DNA of 51,289 nucleotides from JBEBSD01 sp040394475 (GTDB lineage: Bacteria; Bacteroidota; Bacteroidia; Cytophagales; Spirosomataceae), in contig JBEBSD010000044.1 in assembly GCA_040394475.1 (NCBI GenBank), positions 1 to 51,289 of the forward strand. Reading direction: 5' to 3'. Below the pieces are notes generated by a model that searched no databases, had not been told where the DNA came from, and worked only from the letters and a program-made list of their open reading frames with translations. The translations under genes and the position numbers were made by a program. Positions 9,076 to 18,086 of this stretch are shown one piece after another (position 1 is the first letter of the stretch; every line of letters begins with the position of its first letter).

Positions 9076-11115
9076 TCACCGGGCCAGCGGCAGCCAAACG
9101 GCCATATCGCCATGCCCCCGGTTACCCCAGGTGTAATAGGGAACAAGTCGTACCGTAACTTTTTTGGGAGAGGCCTCCGATACCGGCCGGTAGAGTTTAT
9201 TGTCCCAGTCCGGATAATGATCCGTCAACAGCACTTCACCCTGCAAGGCTGTAACCGGACTGCCTCCGATAACGATGCGTTCCGGCTTCAGGTTGTTCTT
9301 TACGGGAATGGCGATATCGAAAATCTTCCGGTTTTCGGGCAAATCGGCAGCCTCTGCACAATACACCAGCGGACCACGTTTAACGGCTACCTGGTTCCGG
9401 GTTTCTTCCACGAGCGGATGTGAACCTACCAGTTGAACCGGCATCGGGAGCAGCAGCTCTATCCTATCTCCGGCTTCCCACGATTGTTTCAGTTCGGCAT
9501 ATTGGCCGGACTCCAGCTTAATGGTCTGCTTTTTCCCGTTTACCGACAAGGAAGCATTGCTGCACCAGCCCGGAATCCGGATAAAAAGGGAAACGGGCGA
9601 CGAGGGCGCTTCTTCCAACCGGATCGATACCTTCCCGTCCCAGGGGTAATCCGTCGTCTGGGTCAGTTTCAGCACAGAGCCGTCCCGAAGCTTCGTTGCC
9701 AATTGATTCCCGCCGTACAAATTGAACCACACCCCTTCCTTCGATACGGTGTAGGCATAGTTGCTCACCTCCGACACGGTACGTACCGTATTGGGCGGAC
9801 AGCAATTAGAACGGCTGATGTACTCCACCCGGTCTTTGGACCAGCGTTGCTGAAATGGCAATTCATCGGAATAGCTCAGCGGGTTAGTGTACAGAAACTT
9901 GGTCCCGCCGAGATCGATTCCGGACAGCACACTGTTGTAAAGCGCCAGTTCAAGAACGTCCATATACTTGGCTTCACCCGTAATCAGGAACATCCGCCAG
10001 TTCCACAGTACATTCCCAATATTGGCACAGGTTTCATTATGAGCAGTAAAGCTGGGCAATTGATAGTCACGTCCGTATGCCTGGTGTGTTTTCTGAACGT
10101 CATCCGGGCGATATGATGTACCATCCGGAGAAACGCCGTCATAAAGCGCCCCGCACCCCCCGGTGACATGCATTTTACGCTGGGTGACATCGTCCCACAT
10201 CAGGTGAAGCCGGGAAAGCAGGCTGGTATCCCCTGTCTCTGCATATACGTCTGCCACGCCGGCATACAGATAATTGGCTCTTACCGCATGTCCCATCGCT
10301 TTTGTCTGTTCCAGGAAAGGAATGCGGTCCTGGTTGTCGTCGGTCCCTTCAGTGGCACCCTTTATACTAATCAGGTACTTTACAAGGGTAAGGTACTTTT
10401 CGTCACGGGTGGTCCGGTACATCTCGGTAAGCCCCATATAGTGAGAGGGGCATATCGCGTTGCGGGCCTGCTCGGCGGTAGCATTATCATAAAAGCCTAT
10501 CAGGAAATCAGATGCTTTCCGGGCGATGTCCAGCAGCGTGGTTTTCCCCGTCGCCCGGTAATGCACGCAGCCGGCGGTCATCAGGTGTCCGAAATTGTAC
10601 GCCTCAAAGCTCAGCCTGCTGTCAAACATCCGGGCATTACCGGTTTTGTTCTGTTCAATGATGGCCCGGGTGTAAATATAGCCATCCTCCCGCTGGGCAC
10701 GGCCGATCACCTCGATGGCCCGGTCCATTTTTTTCTCCAGCTCCGGATCCCGGGTAACCGCGTAAGTGCTGGCTACTGCTTCCAGGGTTTTGTAGAAATC
10801 CCCGTCATGAAAGGAAGGTCCCTTAAAGTTGCCTTCTTCCAGCCCGGCGGCAATTTCAAAATTCCGGAATGAATGACTGATCGCGGGATCGGTATACACT
10901 TTCCAGAGCTGTGGCACCATCGTGTTATGACATACCTGAAAACGATCGGCCCAAAATCCTGCTGTCCATTTTACATCGTTCATGTCGGTGCTGTTCATTC
11001 TGGCGTAAGGACTCCCAAAGGTATTTACCAGCCCCTTTTCCTGGGCAGACACGACCGCCGCGCCCGTCACCAGCAACCCCGTCAAACAAATTCTTATGCA
11101 ATTACGCTGTGTCAT
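9076..11115 (-). CDS. GH127-family glycoside hydrolase (DUF1680; beta-L-arabinofuranosidase type)
   Basis: A 679-residue secreted protein (signal peptide about residues 1-24, ending VVSAQ) covering the full GH127 fold, an alpha/alpha-barrel followed by beta-sandwich. The zinc-thiolate active site is intact: the AHNETCAN motif gives Glu361 and Cys363, and SNCCPPN gives Cys438 and Cys439. In HypBA1-type enzymes these bind zinc, with one cysteine as nucleophile. Family members remove beta-L-arabinofuranose; some Bacteroidota homologues act on rhamnogalacturonan-II, including an aceric-acid hydrolase. It is transcribed divergently from the RuBisCO-like gene through a 255-base shared region. A pectin side-chain role fits the apiose-type genes next door, but substrate is an inference. 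Confidence 0.93.
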   Translation of the reverse strand: MTQRNCIRICLTGLLVTGAAVVSAQEKGLVNTFGSPYARMNSTDMNDVKWTAGFWADRFQVCHNTMVPQLWKVYTDPAISHSFRNFEIAAGLEEGNFKGPSFHDGDFYKTLEAVASTYAVTRDPELEKKMDRAIEVIGRAQREDGYIYTRAIIEQNKTGNARMFDSRLSFEAYNFGHLMTAGCVHYRATGKTTLLDIARKASDFLIGFYDNATAEQARNAICPSHYMGLTEMYRTTRDEKYLTLVKYLISIKGATEGTDDNQDRIPFLEQTKAMGHAVRANYLYAGVADVYAETGDTSLLSRLHLMWDDVTQRKMHVTGGCGALYDGVSPDGTSYRPDDVQKTHQAYGRDYQLPSFTAHNETCANIGNVLWNWRMFLITGEAKYMDVLELALYNSVLSGIDLGGTKFLYTNPLSYSDELPFQQRWSKDRVEYISRSNCCPPNTVRTVSEVSNYAYTVSKEGVWFNLYGGNQLATKLRDGSVLKLTQTTDYPWDGKVSIRLEEAPSSPVSLFIRIPGWCSNASLSVNGKKQTIKLESGQYAELKQSWEAGDRIELLLPMPVQLVGSHPLVEETRNQVAVKRGPLVYCAEAADLPENRKIFDIAIPVKNNLKPERIVIGGSPVTALQGEVLLTDHYPDWDNKLYRPVSEASPKKVTVRLVPYYTWGNRGHGDMAVWLPLAR

Positions 11116-11236
11116 GTGGTTAGGAAATGTTAGTAATTATTTTTCTTTTATTTTCTTTTTTATTCTAATAGTTCCGAAATATACACCTAATTTCGCCATA
11201 AATAAAAGCTTTAACACAGTAAGGTCCTTGAAAAAT

Positions 11237-11266
11237 CAAAATTATACGCAATATGACCTAGCTTTG
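11237..11266. promoter_or_regulatory. Overlapping divergent promoters for GH127 (-) and the RuBisCO-like gene (+)
   Basis: On the plus strand TAGCTTTG at 11259-11266 matches TAnnTTTG. On the minus strand TAATTTTG (plus-strand CAAAATTA, 11237-11244) also matches. The two -7 boxes are only 14 bases apart, so each promoter's -33 region would fall on or near the other's -7. Neither has a clear TTTG -33 box, suggesting dependence on an activator. Confidence 0.45.
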
Positions 11267-11370
11267 TACCATTGCAGGAACATTCAACTACCTGTTTCGA
11301 AAACAAATCAACATCAAACACAAAATATATCGTTGTTCGACCGAATCAAAAGCATCTCAACAGCCCGCTT

Positions 11371-12624
11371 ATGCCAATGGAAAGAATCAAAGCAACCTAT
11401 TTTATTGAGACGCCTCTCCCCGCAGCGGATGCCGCCCGGATCCTGGCAGGAGAACAATCGTCCGGTACGTTCGTCGCAGTACCGGGAGAAACAGCGGAAC
11501 TGAAACAGCGGTTCGCGGCACGTGTCGAACGTGTTGACGTGCACGGAACGGTTTCCGTCCCCAGCCTGCCCGGGACTGCGGCAGCAAACGGCGCCTACCA
11601 CCAGGCGACCGTCGAAGTCTCGTGGCCCGCGGGGAACATGGGGCACAACCTGCCGGTACTGGTCTCCACCCTGCAAGGCAATCTCTACGAACTACGTCAG
11701 TTTACCGGTCTGAAACTAATGGATATTTCCTTGCCGGCATCGTTTCACCGGCAATTCCGCGGGCCGGCATTCGGCGTGGAAGGTTCTCGCAGGTTGTCCG
11801 GAGTTACGGAGGGACGTCCGCTGATCGGCACTATTATAAAGCCCAGTATCGGACTTACGCCTGAGGAAACAGCCGGTCTGGTGGAAACACTTATCCTGGC
11901 AGGTGTTGATTTTATCAAGGACGACGAACTAATGGGATCCCCGGTCAATTCTCCCTTTGACCGCCGGGTAGCGGCCATTATGGAGGTCATTAACCGACAT
12001 GCGGATAAAAACGGCCGTAAGGTCATGTATGCCTTTAATATAAGCGATGAGAGCGATGCCATGCTGCGGAATTACGACACCGTTGTAAAAGCCGGCGGGA
12101 CCTGTGCGATGATCAGCCTGAACAGCGTGGGATTGTCTGCGTCCAAGAAAATCTGTGATCTGGGAGCGCTCGCCATTCATGGCCACCGGAACGGATGGGG
12201 GATGCTCAACAGGCACCCCCTGCTGGGCATCGGGTTCGCAGCCTACCAGCAACTATGGCGCCTGGCCGGCGTTGATCAGCTGCATGTAAACGGCATCCGG
12301 AATAAATTCTGGGAGCCGGATGATTCCGTTGTGGCTTCTATTAAGGCGTGTCTTGAAACCTGGCCGGACAGCCACCGCGTACTGCCGGTCGTTTCGTCCG
12401 GGCAATGGGGCGGGCAGGCGCCGGACACCTACCGGCTTACACAAACCACCGACCTGCTTTACATGGCCGGGGGCGGTATCCTGGCGCATCCCGACGGCCC
12501 TCAGGGAGGTGTGGTTGCGCTGAAACAAGCCTGGGAGGCGGCCATAGAGGGATTATCCGTCGAAGCGGCTGCCTTACGGTATCCTGAGTTTCGTAAATCT
12601 GTTGAAAAATTCGGTAACCAATGA
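11371..12624 (+). CDS. RuBisCO-like protein, probable 3-oxo-isoapionate-4-phosphate decarboxylase or transcarboxylase/hydrolase
   Basis: A 417-residue RuBisCO large-subunit-fold protein from the ATG at 11371 (a second ATG at 11377 is equally possible). Visible active-site equivalents are Lys157 in GTIIKPSIGLTP, the KDDE metal site (Lys183, Asp184/185, Glu186; Lys183 is the carbamylated position), His270/His272/Arg273 in AIHGHRNGW, and His305 in QLHVNG. The loop-6 lysine of true RuBisCO is not conserved (NGIRNKFWEP), so CO2 fixation on RuBP is unlikely. It overlaps a DUF1537 kinase by ATGA. That pairing matches the D-apiose route, where the kinase makes 3-oxo-isoapionate-4-phosphate and OiaC (decarboxylase) or OiaX (transcarboxylase/hydrolase) uses it. 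Which of the two reactions applies cannot be decided from sequence alone. Confidence 0.82.
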   Translation: MPMERIKATYFIETPLPAADAARILAGEQSSGTFVAVPGETAELKQRFAARVERVDVHGTVSVPSLPGTAAANGAYHQATVEVSWPAGNMGHNLPVLVSTLQGNLYELRQFTGLKLMDISLPASFHRQFRGPAFGVEGSRRLSGVTEGRPLIGTIIKPSIGLTPEETAGLVETLILAGVDFIKDDELMGSPVNSPFDRRVAAIMEVINRHADKNGRKVMYAFNISDESDAMLRNYDTVVKAGGTCAMISLNSVGLSASKKICDLGALAIHGHRNGWGMLNRHPLLGIGFAAYQQLWRLAGVDQLHVNGIRNKFWEPDDSVVASIKACLETWPDSHRVLPVVSSGQWGGQAPDTYRLTQTTDLLYMAGGGILAHPDGPQGGVVALKQAWEAAIEGLSVEAAALRYPEFRKSVEKFGNQ

Positions 12625-14006
12625 CCTTGCTGCTCGCTTACTACGGAGATGACTTTACAGGCTCCACCGATGCGCTGGAGATCCTGACCACCCGGGGTAT
12701 TTCAACCGTTTTGTTCCTCGACCCGCCTACTCCGCTGCAGCTGCGCAGGTATCCCGGATTGCAGGCATTTGGCGTGGCAGGCATCAGCCGCTCCCTCGAA
12801 CCGGATGCCATGGAAAGAACCTTGCGCCCCGCTTTTGAGGCCCTGAAACAATCCGGGGCCTCTCACATCCATTATAAAGTATGCTCGACCTTTGACTCGT
12901 CCCCGCAGATCGGCAGTATCGGAAAAGCCGCCGAGATCGGAAAGGACGTCTTTTCAACGGATTTCATCTCGTTAGTGGTGGCTTCGCCCGCGCTGGGCCG
13001 GTACTGTGCATTCGGCAACCTGTTCGCCCGGATGGGAATCGGCAGCAATGGCGCCATTCACCGGCTCGATCGCCATCCCAGCATGAGCCGCCATCCGGTC
13101 ACTCCAGCCCATGAAAGCGACCTACGCCAGCACCTGTCCCTTCAGACAGCGCTGCGGACGGGGCTTGTCGACATCCTGGAGGTAGAGAACGGACCCGAAT
13201 CCATGCAAAGAGCGCTGCATGATCAGCTTCATGCCGGTAACGCTCTGGTACTTTTCGATGCGCTGTATCCGCCGCACATGGAAGCGATCGGGATGACTAT
13301 CGGCCCGCTGGGAAGTCCGGAAAAGCCGCATTTTTCCATCGGTTCTTCCGGGATCGAATCGGCCTTGACCGCTTACTGGACGGAAAACAGCCAAACCGGG
13401 ATCCGGGAAAACTGGCCGGCTCCGGGGAAAGCGTCTCCCTTGCTGGTTGCATCTGGAAGCTGCTCACCGGTTACCGCCGCCCAGATCGACTGGGCTTTGC
13501 GGAACGGTTTTGAGGAAATAGCGCTGGATACGGCATCCATCGCCAGGACTTCCGCTTACGATTTTTCAGAAACGGTGCAGCGGGCCGTTGCGTTTATTCA
13601 ATCCGGAAAAAGCCTGGTTATCCACACCGGAAAGGGACCTGATGACCGCAGGCTGGCAGCGACCGCACAGATACTGTCGGAAAAGGGGCTCAGCCCTGAT
13701 GAAATTCAGCAAATCACCGCTCCGTTGTACGGGGGCGCCCTGGGGAAAATTGTACGGTCGGTCGCGGCGCAGACGGGAGTACCCCGGATTGTGATAGCCG
13801 GAGGAGACACTTCCGGCATCGTAGCCCGCCACCTTGGGATCGAGGCCATTGAAATGCTGGCGCCTTTGTCACCGGGGGCGCCGCTGTGCAAGGCGTACGC
13901 GCCGGGCTCTCCGCTGCATGGGTGCGAAGTAAATTTCAAGGGCGGGCAGGTAGGTCCGGAAAACTACTTCGGCATTCTGAGAGAAGGAGATTTTGTGCCG
14001 CAATAA
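12621..14006 (+). CDS. oiaK: Four-carbon-acid sugar kinase family protein, probable 3-oxo-isoapionate kinase
   Basis: A 461-residue DUF1537-type kinase with an N-terminal sugar-binding domain, about 1-235 (YYGDDFTGSTDALE near the start is the family signature, followed by HYKVCSTFDSSP), and a C-terminal nucleotide-binding domain, about 265-455 (LLVASGSCSPVTAAQI, VIHTGKGPDDRR, VIAGGDTSGIVARHLG). Family members phosphorylate tetronates, oxo-tetronates and, in OiaK, 3-oxo-isoapionate. Its ATG overlaps the stop of the RuBisCO-like gene (ATGA), implying translational coupling. The pairing with that protein favours OiaK over OtnK or DtnK, which work with aldolases or dehydrogenases not present here. 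The upstream apiose steps (ApdH, ApnL, ApnO) are not in the window. Confidence 0.75.
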   Translation: MTLLLAYYGDDFTGSTDALEILTTRGISTVLFLDPPTPLQLRRYPGLQAFGVAGISRSLEPDAMERTLRPAFEALKQSGASHIHYKVCSTFDSSPQIGSIGKAAEIGKDVFSTDFISLVVASPALGRYCAFGNLFARMGIGSNGAIHRLDRHPSMSRHPVTPAHESDLRQHLSLQTALRTGLVDILEVENGPESMQRALHDQLHAGNALVLFDALYPPHMEAIGMTIGPLGSPEKPHFSIGSSGIESALTAYWTENSQTGIRENWPAPGKASPLLVASGSCSPVTAAQIDWALRNGFEEIALDTASIARTSAYDFSETVQRAVAFIQSGKSLVIHTGKGPDDRRLAATAQILSEKGLSPDEIQQITAPLYGGALGKIVRSVAAQTGVPRIVIAGGDTSGIVARHLGIEAIEMLAPLSPGAPLCKAYAPGSPLHGCEVNFKGGQVGPENYFGILREGDFVPQ

Positions 14007-14104
14007 ACCCTGTCCGGTCACGGTACAGGGACTTACCCGTCCTGTTCGGGCATACCGGCTCCGTATAGCCTCCGAACGCATTAGGCGTGCTGGACAGATA
14101 TTAC

Positions 14105-14112
14105 TAAATTTG
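14105..14112 (+). promoter_or_regulatory. Possible -7 box before the sugar-binding lipoprotein gene
   Basis: TAAATTTG matches TAnnTTTG and lies 44 bases before the ATG at 14157. The -33 position shows only TTAG near 14081. It suggests the binding-protein gene can be transcribed apart from the kinase gene, which ends 150 bases upstream. Confidence 0.4.
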
Positions 14113-14156
14113 CCCTCCGAAATGAAGTATTACTTATCTTTCCAACCTGAACCACC

Positions 14157-15095
14157 ATGTATACGATCACCCGCTGCGCTTTTATGGCAGCCTTCCTCTC
14201 CGCCGGTTTGCTGTCCGGCTGTACGACCACCTCCTCCGACCAGGAAGGCGAAGCGTTCGTCATCGGCGCCACCATGCTGAGCATGCAGAATGAATTTGTA
14301 GTGAATGTAGCCGATGAAATCGAAAAGAAAGCAAAGGACGCAGGTGTCCGGCTGATCCTGGTAGACGCGGAACGTTCTGCCCTTAAACAAGTAGAACAGG
14401 TAGAGAGCTTTATCGCGCAGCAGGTAGATGCCATTATCCTGAATCCCTGTGAGGTGGAAGCGAGTTCTCCTGCCATTGAAAAAGCCAAAGCAGCGGGTAT
14501 CCCCATTATCAATGTCAATTCCGGGACCAGTTCCCAACCCAATGCTTTTGTCGGTTCCGACGACGTGGAATCGGGCCGGATTGCCATGCGCTACATTGCC
14601 GAAAAGCTGGGCGGGAAAGGAAATGTGATTATGATGCACGGCTATATGGGACAAGCTGCCCAGATACAACGGGACCAGGGCGCGAAAGAAATCCTGGCGG
14701 AGTTCCCTGAAATGAAACTGCTGGCCGAACAAAGCGGCCAGTGGGACCGGGCCAAGTCCATGGCCCTGATGGAAAACTGGATCCAGTCCTACGGCAATCA
14801 GATACAGGCTGTTTTTGCCCAGAACGACGAAATGGGGATGGGCGCCGTCAAAGCCCTGACCGAAGCCGGACTGAAGGACAAGGTCATTGTGGTCAGCATC
14901 GATGCGATCCCCGATGCGCTGCAGGCGGTCAGAAAGGGCACCCTCGATGCCACCGTGTTTCAGAATGCTGCCGAACAAGGCGGACAGGCGTTGGAAACAG
15001 CGCTCAGACTTATCAGGAAAGAAGCAGTCGAAACCAATGTACTGATCCCCTTTCAACTGGTTACCCAGGCAAATGTGGCCGATTATCTGAAATAA
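14157..15095 (+). CDS. RbsB-like sugar-binding lipoprotein (type I periplasmic-binding fold)
   Basis: A 312-residue protein. The signal peptide has the lipobox LLSGC (Cys about residue 22). The rest aligns in pattern with ribose/xylose-type binding proteins of ABC importers: VIGATMLSMQNEFVVNVADE at the first strand, then QVDAIILNPCEVEASSPAIE, VGSDDVESGRIAMRYIAEKL, GYMGQAAQIQRDQGAKEIL, AVFAQNDEMGMGAVKAL and ATVFQNAAEQGGQALETAL. No ABC ATPase or permease gene is nearby. The next gene is a convergent polymerase 6 bases away. The protein may bind a pentose such as apiose for delivery to distant partners, or serve as a sensor. Ligand identity is inference from the neighbours. Confidence 0.88.
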   Translation: MYTITRCAFMAAFLSAGLLSGCTTTSSDQEGEAFVIGATMLSMQNEFVVNVADEIEKKAKDAGVRLILVDAERSALKQVEQVESFIAQQVDAIILNPCEVEASSPAIEKAKAAGIPIINVNSGTSSQPNAFVGSDDVESGRIAMRYIAEKLGGKGNVIMMHGYMGQAAQIQRDQGAKEILAEFPEMKLLAEQSGQWDRAKSMALMENWIQSYGNQIQAVFAQNDEMGMGAVKALTEAGLKDKVIVVSIDAIPDALQAVRKGTLDATVFQNAAEQGGQALETALRLIRKEAVETNVLIPFQLVTQANVADYLK

Positions 15096-15101
15096 CACCG
15101 C

Positions 15102-18077
15102 TTATTCATCTGCAAAGCGGGGATCAGGCCGGTAAGCCTGTTTTTCCAGGACACGTACTTCGATGCTGAGAAACCCGAATTCGTCTACCACTTTTCCCGT
15201 TATTTTATAAACCCCTTTTCCTCTGAACGGATGGGAGACGGGCGGGAAATGCACGGTGTCGATAAATGCCCCCCGGTGATCGGTAAACGTACCGAAATAC
15301 ATCCGCTCCCCCTTTGCAGTACGGGCATTTTTGATAGCGACCAGGTAGCCGTACACCGTAACCTGGGTATTGATATACCGCGATAAACCGGCCGCCGGCA
15401 AATAAGTCTCCGGAGGATGCAGCAACAGTTCGAACGGACTGCATAACGGAAATCCAAGCAGCTCAATCTGCTCAAATGCGTCTTCCCCCGCGCTGGTTTC
15501 CAATACCGGCAACCGGAACCGGCGGGGAGGCTGCCTGAACAATTGCCCCTGCGTAACGGACGGGGCGGCGCCGCCGTTCAGGAAGTAAAGGGCTTTCCAG
15601 AGAAGCACTTTCCGGTCCTCACCTGTAAAACGAAAAGCGCCGATCCTGATCAGCAACCTGATTTGCTCGATGGCTACCGGTACCCGTTCCATAAAATCGG
15701 TGAGACTGGCAAAAGGACCGTTCCGTTCCCGTTCGTGAACCGACTGGCGAATCAGCTGCTCTTCCAGACCACTGATAAAGGACAATCCCAGATAAATATC
15801 CTTCCCTCTGATACGGGTTTCCGACCGGCTTTCATTTATACAGGGAACATGCACGGTCCCGCCCTGCATCCGGGCCTCGTGCACATATAATTCCGGACCG
15901 TAAAAACCACCGCCGCTGTTAAGGACGGCCACCATAAATTCGAGCGGGTAATAGGCTTTCAGGAACAACGTCTGGTAGCTCTCCACGGCATAGGAAGCAG
16001 AATGTCCCTTGGCAAAAGCGTACCCGGCAAAGCTCTCCATCTGCATCCATACCGCCTGTGTCAGGGAGTCCGGATACCCTTTTTCCCGGCAATTTTCATA
16101 AAACTTTTCACGGATCAGGTGAAACTCGGACCGGCTCCGGAATTTTCCGCTCATTCCCCGCCGGAGAATGTCGGCCTCTCCCAGGGTCAGCCCTCCAAAA
16201 TAATGCGCTACTTTGATTACGTCTTCCTGGTAGACCATCACACCATGGGTTTCCTTCATCAATTCAAGCATCAGCGGATGAGAGGCTTTTTCCCGTTCAG
16301 GCTCCCGGTGCCGCAGGATGTATTCCCGCATCATCCCGCTTTTGGCAACTCCCGGGCGAATAATAGAACTGGCCGCCACCAGTCCCAGGTAATTGTCCAC
16401 TTCCAGCTTTTTCAGCAGCATCCGCATCCCCGGTGATTCCACATAAAAACAACCGATACAGGTTGCCTCCCGTATCAGGCGGTTCACTTTTTCGTCCCGC
16501 ATAAACGGCCGGGTATCATGGATGGCAACGGGAGGCGCCTCCGGTTGGTTATACCGGATAATCCCCAGTGTTTCCTTGATCTTGGCCAATCCGCGCTGCC
16601 CCAGGATGTCAAACTTGTTCAGCCCTATGTCTTCTGCCACCAGCATGTCGAACTGTGTCGACGGAAATCCTTTGGGCGGCATCCAGGTGGCGGAAAAATA
16701 ATGGATAGGACGGTCGGCAATCAGGATGCCGCCTGCGTGGACACTCAGATAGTTCGGCAGCTCGTCCTGCTGCATATAACCCGCATACCGCAACACCAGT
16801 CCCGACAGCTGGTCGTCTTTTGCCGCCGCTCCCTTACCTTCCGCCAGCCGGTCAATCTCATGCGGGGGAAGTCCCATCACTTTTCCCAGTTCCCTGATGG
16901 CGGCCTGCAACTGAAAGGTATTGTAGGTGGCCAGAAGCGCTGTCTGCCCTTTTCTGCCGAACCTGCTGAAGATATAACGGGTCACATCTTCCCGGTCACG
17001 GGAGGAAAAATCAATATCGAAATCCGGCGGACTGGCCCGGTAAAGATTGATAAACCGTTCGAAATAAAGATCCAGTTCGATGGGATCCACATTGGTAATT
17101 TTCAACAGGTAGGCGACAATGCTGTTCGCCCCGCTGCCCCGGCCTACATAATAATAATCCTTTTCCTGTGCATAACTGACAATCGCATGGTTGATCAGAA
17201 AAAAGGGCACAAAACCCATTTGCCGGATCAATTCCAGCTCTTTTTCCAACCGTTGCCGGATTTCCGGCGTGACAACGGGATACCGCTCAGAGAGCCCCTC
17301 TTCGCAAAGCCGCCGCAGTTCCTGCAGGTCTCCGGCTTCCGTAGCGCCGAACACCCGCAGGTTTTGATTTTCCCGCGCTGCCCCAAAGCCAAAATAAACC
17401 CGGCATTGCTCCAGGAGCCGGTCTGTACGATACGCCAAAAACGGATATCCGGCATACGTTTCCCGCAGCTGGTCCGCGGTAGAAAACGTCTCCGTATCCG
17501 CGGCCGTTTCCTGAGGGGAAAGCTTGCTGAGCAACGTGTTGCCGTCAATGGCCCGTAACAGGCGGTGCATGTTAAAATCCCGTTTTCCCCGGAAGGAAAC
17601 AGGTACAAGCATGACCATCCGGTCGCGGAAATCAGCTTCTTTCCGGAACGTATAGTTTCTTAAATCTTCCGGCGTCACCCCCACGTATTCCTGCGCTCCA
17701 AAACTTGTTTTTCCCAGCTTCCGAACAACGGCATAAGGGTAAATTACGGCGGCATTGACAAAAGGTTCGGGCTGATCAGGAAACGCTTTCCCGGCATGCA
17801 GGAAACGGGACAGGTAAGCATTGATCTCCTGGAATCCTGCGTTATTCAGAGCCAGGGCTACGAATTTCTGCTCCATACCGTTCCGGAAGTCGACCCCTGT
17901 CACCGCATGGATTCCGTATTCGGGGGCCAGCCGGATGAAGTTCAGACAGGCTGATGTCGTATTGATATCGGTTAATGCCAGCGTCCGGTAACCGCTTGCT
18001 GCTGCCAGTTCCAAAAGAGTCCGCTCCGACATGGTGCCATATCGCAGACTAAAATAGCTATGACAGTTAAGTAGCAT
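15102..18077 (-). CDS. DNA polymerase III alpha subunit-like protein (error-prone DnaE2-like)
   Basis: A 991-residue C-family polymerase, shorter than replicative DnaE (about 1160-1500 in most bacteria). It has an N-terminal PHP domain (residues 1-230; NCHSYFSLRYG at 4-14), then the palm with GRGSGANSIVAYLLK (312-326) and the catalytic PPDFDIDFSS (350-359; Asp352 and Asp354 are within it). The third acidic site is in EDIGLNKFDILGQRGLAKIK. An OB-fold-like tail follows (TVYGYLVAIKNARTAKGERM). In Bacteroidota this short form usually lies with imuA and imuB as an SOS mutagenesis cassette, but neither is adjacent here. Its stop is 6 bases from the convergent lipoprotein gene, and the start is 9 bases after the POT transporter gene, likely co-transcribed. 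Confidence 0.9.
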   Translation of the reverse strand: MLLNCHSYFSLRYGTMSERTLLELAAASGYRTLALTDINTTSACLNFIRLAPEYGIHAVTGVDFRNGMEQKFVALALNNAGFQEINAYLSRFLHAGKAFPDQPEPFVNAAVIYPYAVVRKLGKTSFGAQEYVGVTPEDLRNYTFRKEADFRDRMVMLVPVSFRGKRDFNMHRLLRAIDGNTLLSKLSPQETAADTETFSTADQLRETYAGYPFLAYRTDRLLEQCRVYFGFGAARENQNLRVFGATEAGDLQELRRLCEEGLSERYPVVTPEIRQRLEKELELIRQMGFVPFFLINHAIVSYAQEKDYYYVGRGSGANSIVAYLLKITNVDPIELDLYFERFINLYRASPPDFDIDFSSRDREDVTRYIFSRFGRKGQTALLATYNTFQLQAAIRELGKVMGLPPHEIDRLAEGKGAAAKDDQLSGLVLRYAGYMQQDELPNYLSVHAGGILIADRPIHYFSATWMPPKGFPSTQFDMLVAEDIGLNKFDILGQRGLAKIKETLGIIRYNQPEAPPVAIHDTRPFMRDEKVNRLIREATCIGCFYVESPGMRMLLKKLEVDNYLGLVAASSIIRPGVAKSGMMREYILRHREPEREKASHPLMLELMKETHGVMVYQEDVIKVAHYFGGLTLGEADILRRGMSGKFRSRSEFHLIREKFYENCREKGYPDSLTQAVWMQMESFAGYAFAKGHSASYAVESYQTLFLKAYYPLEFMVAVLNSGGGFYGPELYVHEARMQGGTVHVPCINESRSETRIRGKDIYLGLSFISGLEEQLIRQSVHERERNGPFASLTDFMERVPVAIEQIRLLIRIGAFRFTGEDRKVLLWKALYFLNGGAAPSVTQGQLFRQPPRRFRLPVLETSAGEDAFEQIELLGFPLCSPFELLLHPPETYLPAAGLSRYINTQVTVYGYLVAIKNARTAKGERMYFGTFTDHRGAFIDTVHFPPVSHPFRGKGVYKITGKVVDEFGFLSIEVRVLEKQAYRPDPRFADE

Positions 18078-18086
18078 GTACGTGTA

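Noticed and set aside
14130..15098. A 322-codon minus-strand frame across the sugar-binding lipoprotein gene
   Set aside because: The plus-strand product has a lipobox and full binding-protein pattern; the reverse frame has none.
16518..17558. A 346-codon plus-strand frame within the polymerase gene
   Set aside because: It is antisense to the conserved palm domain and has no recognisable motif.
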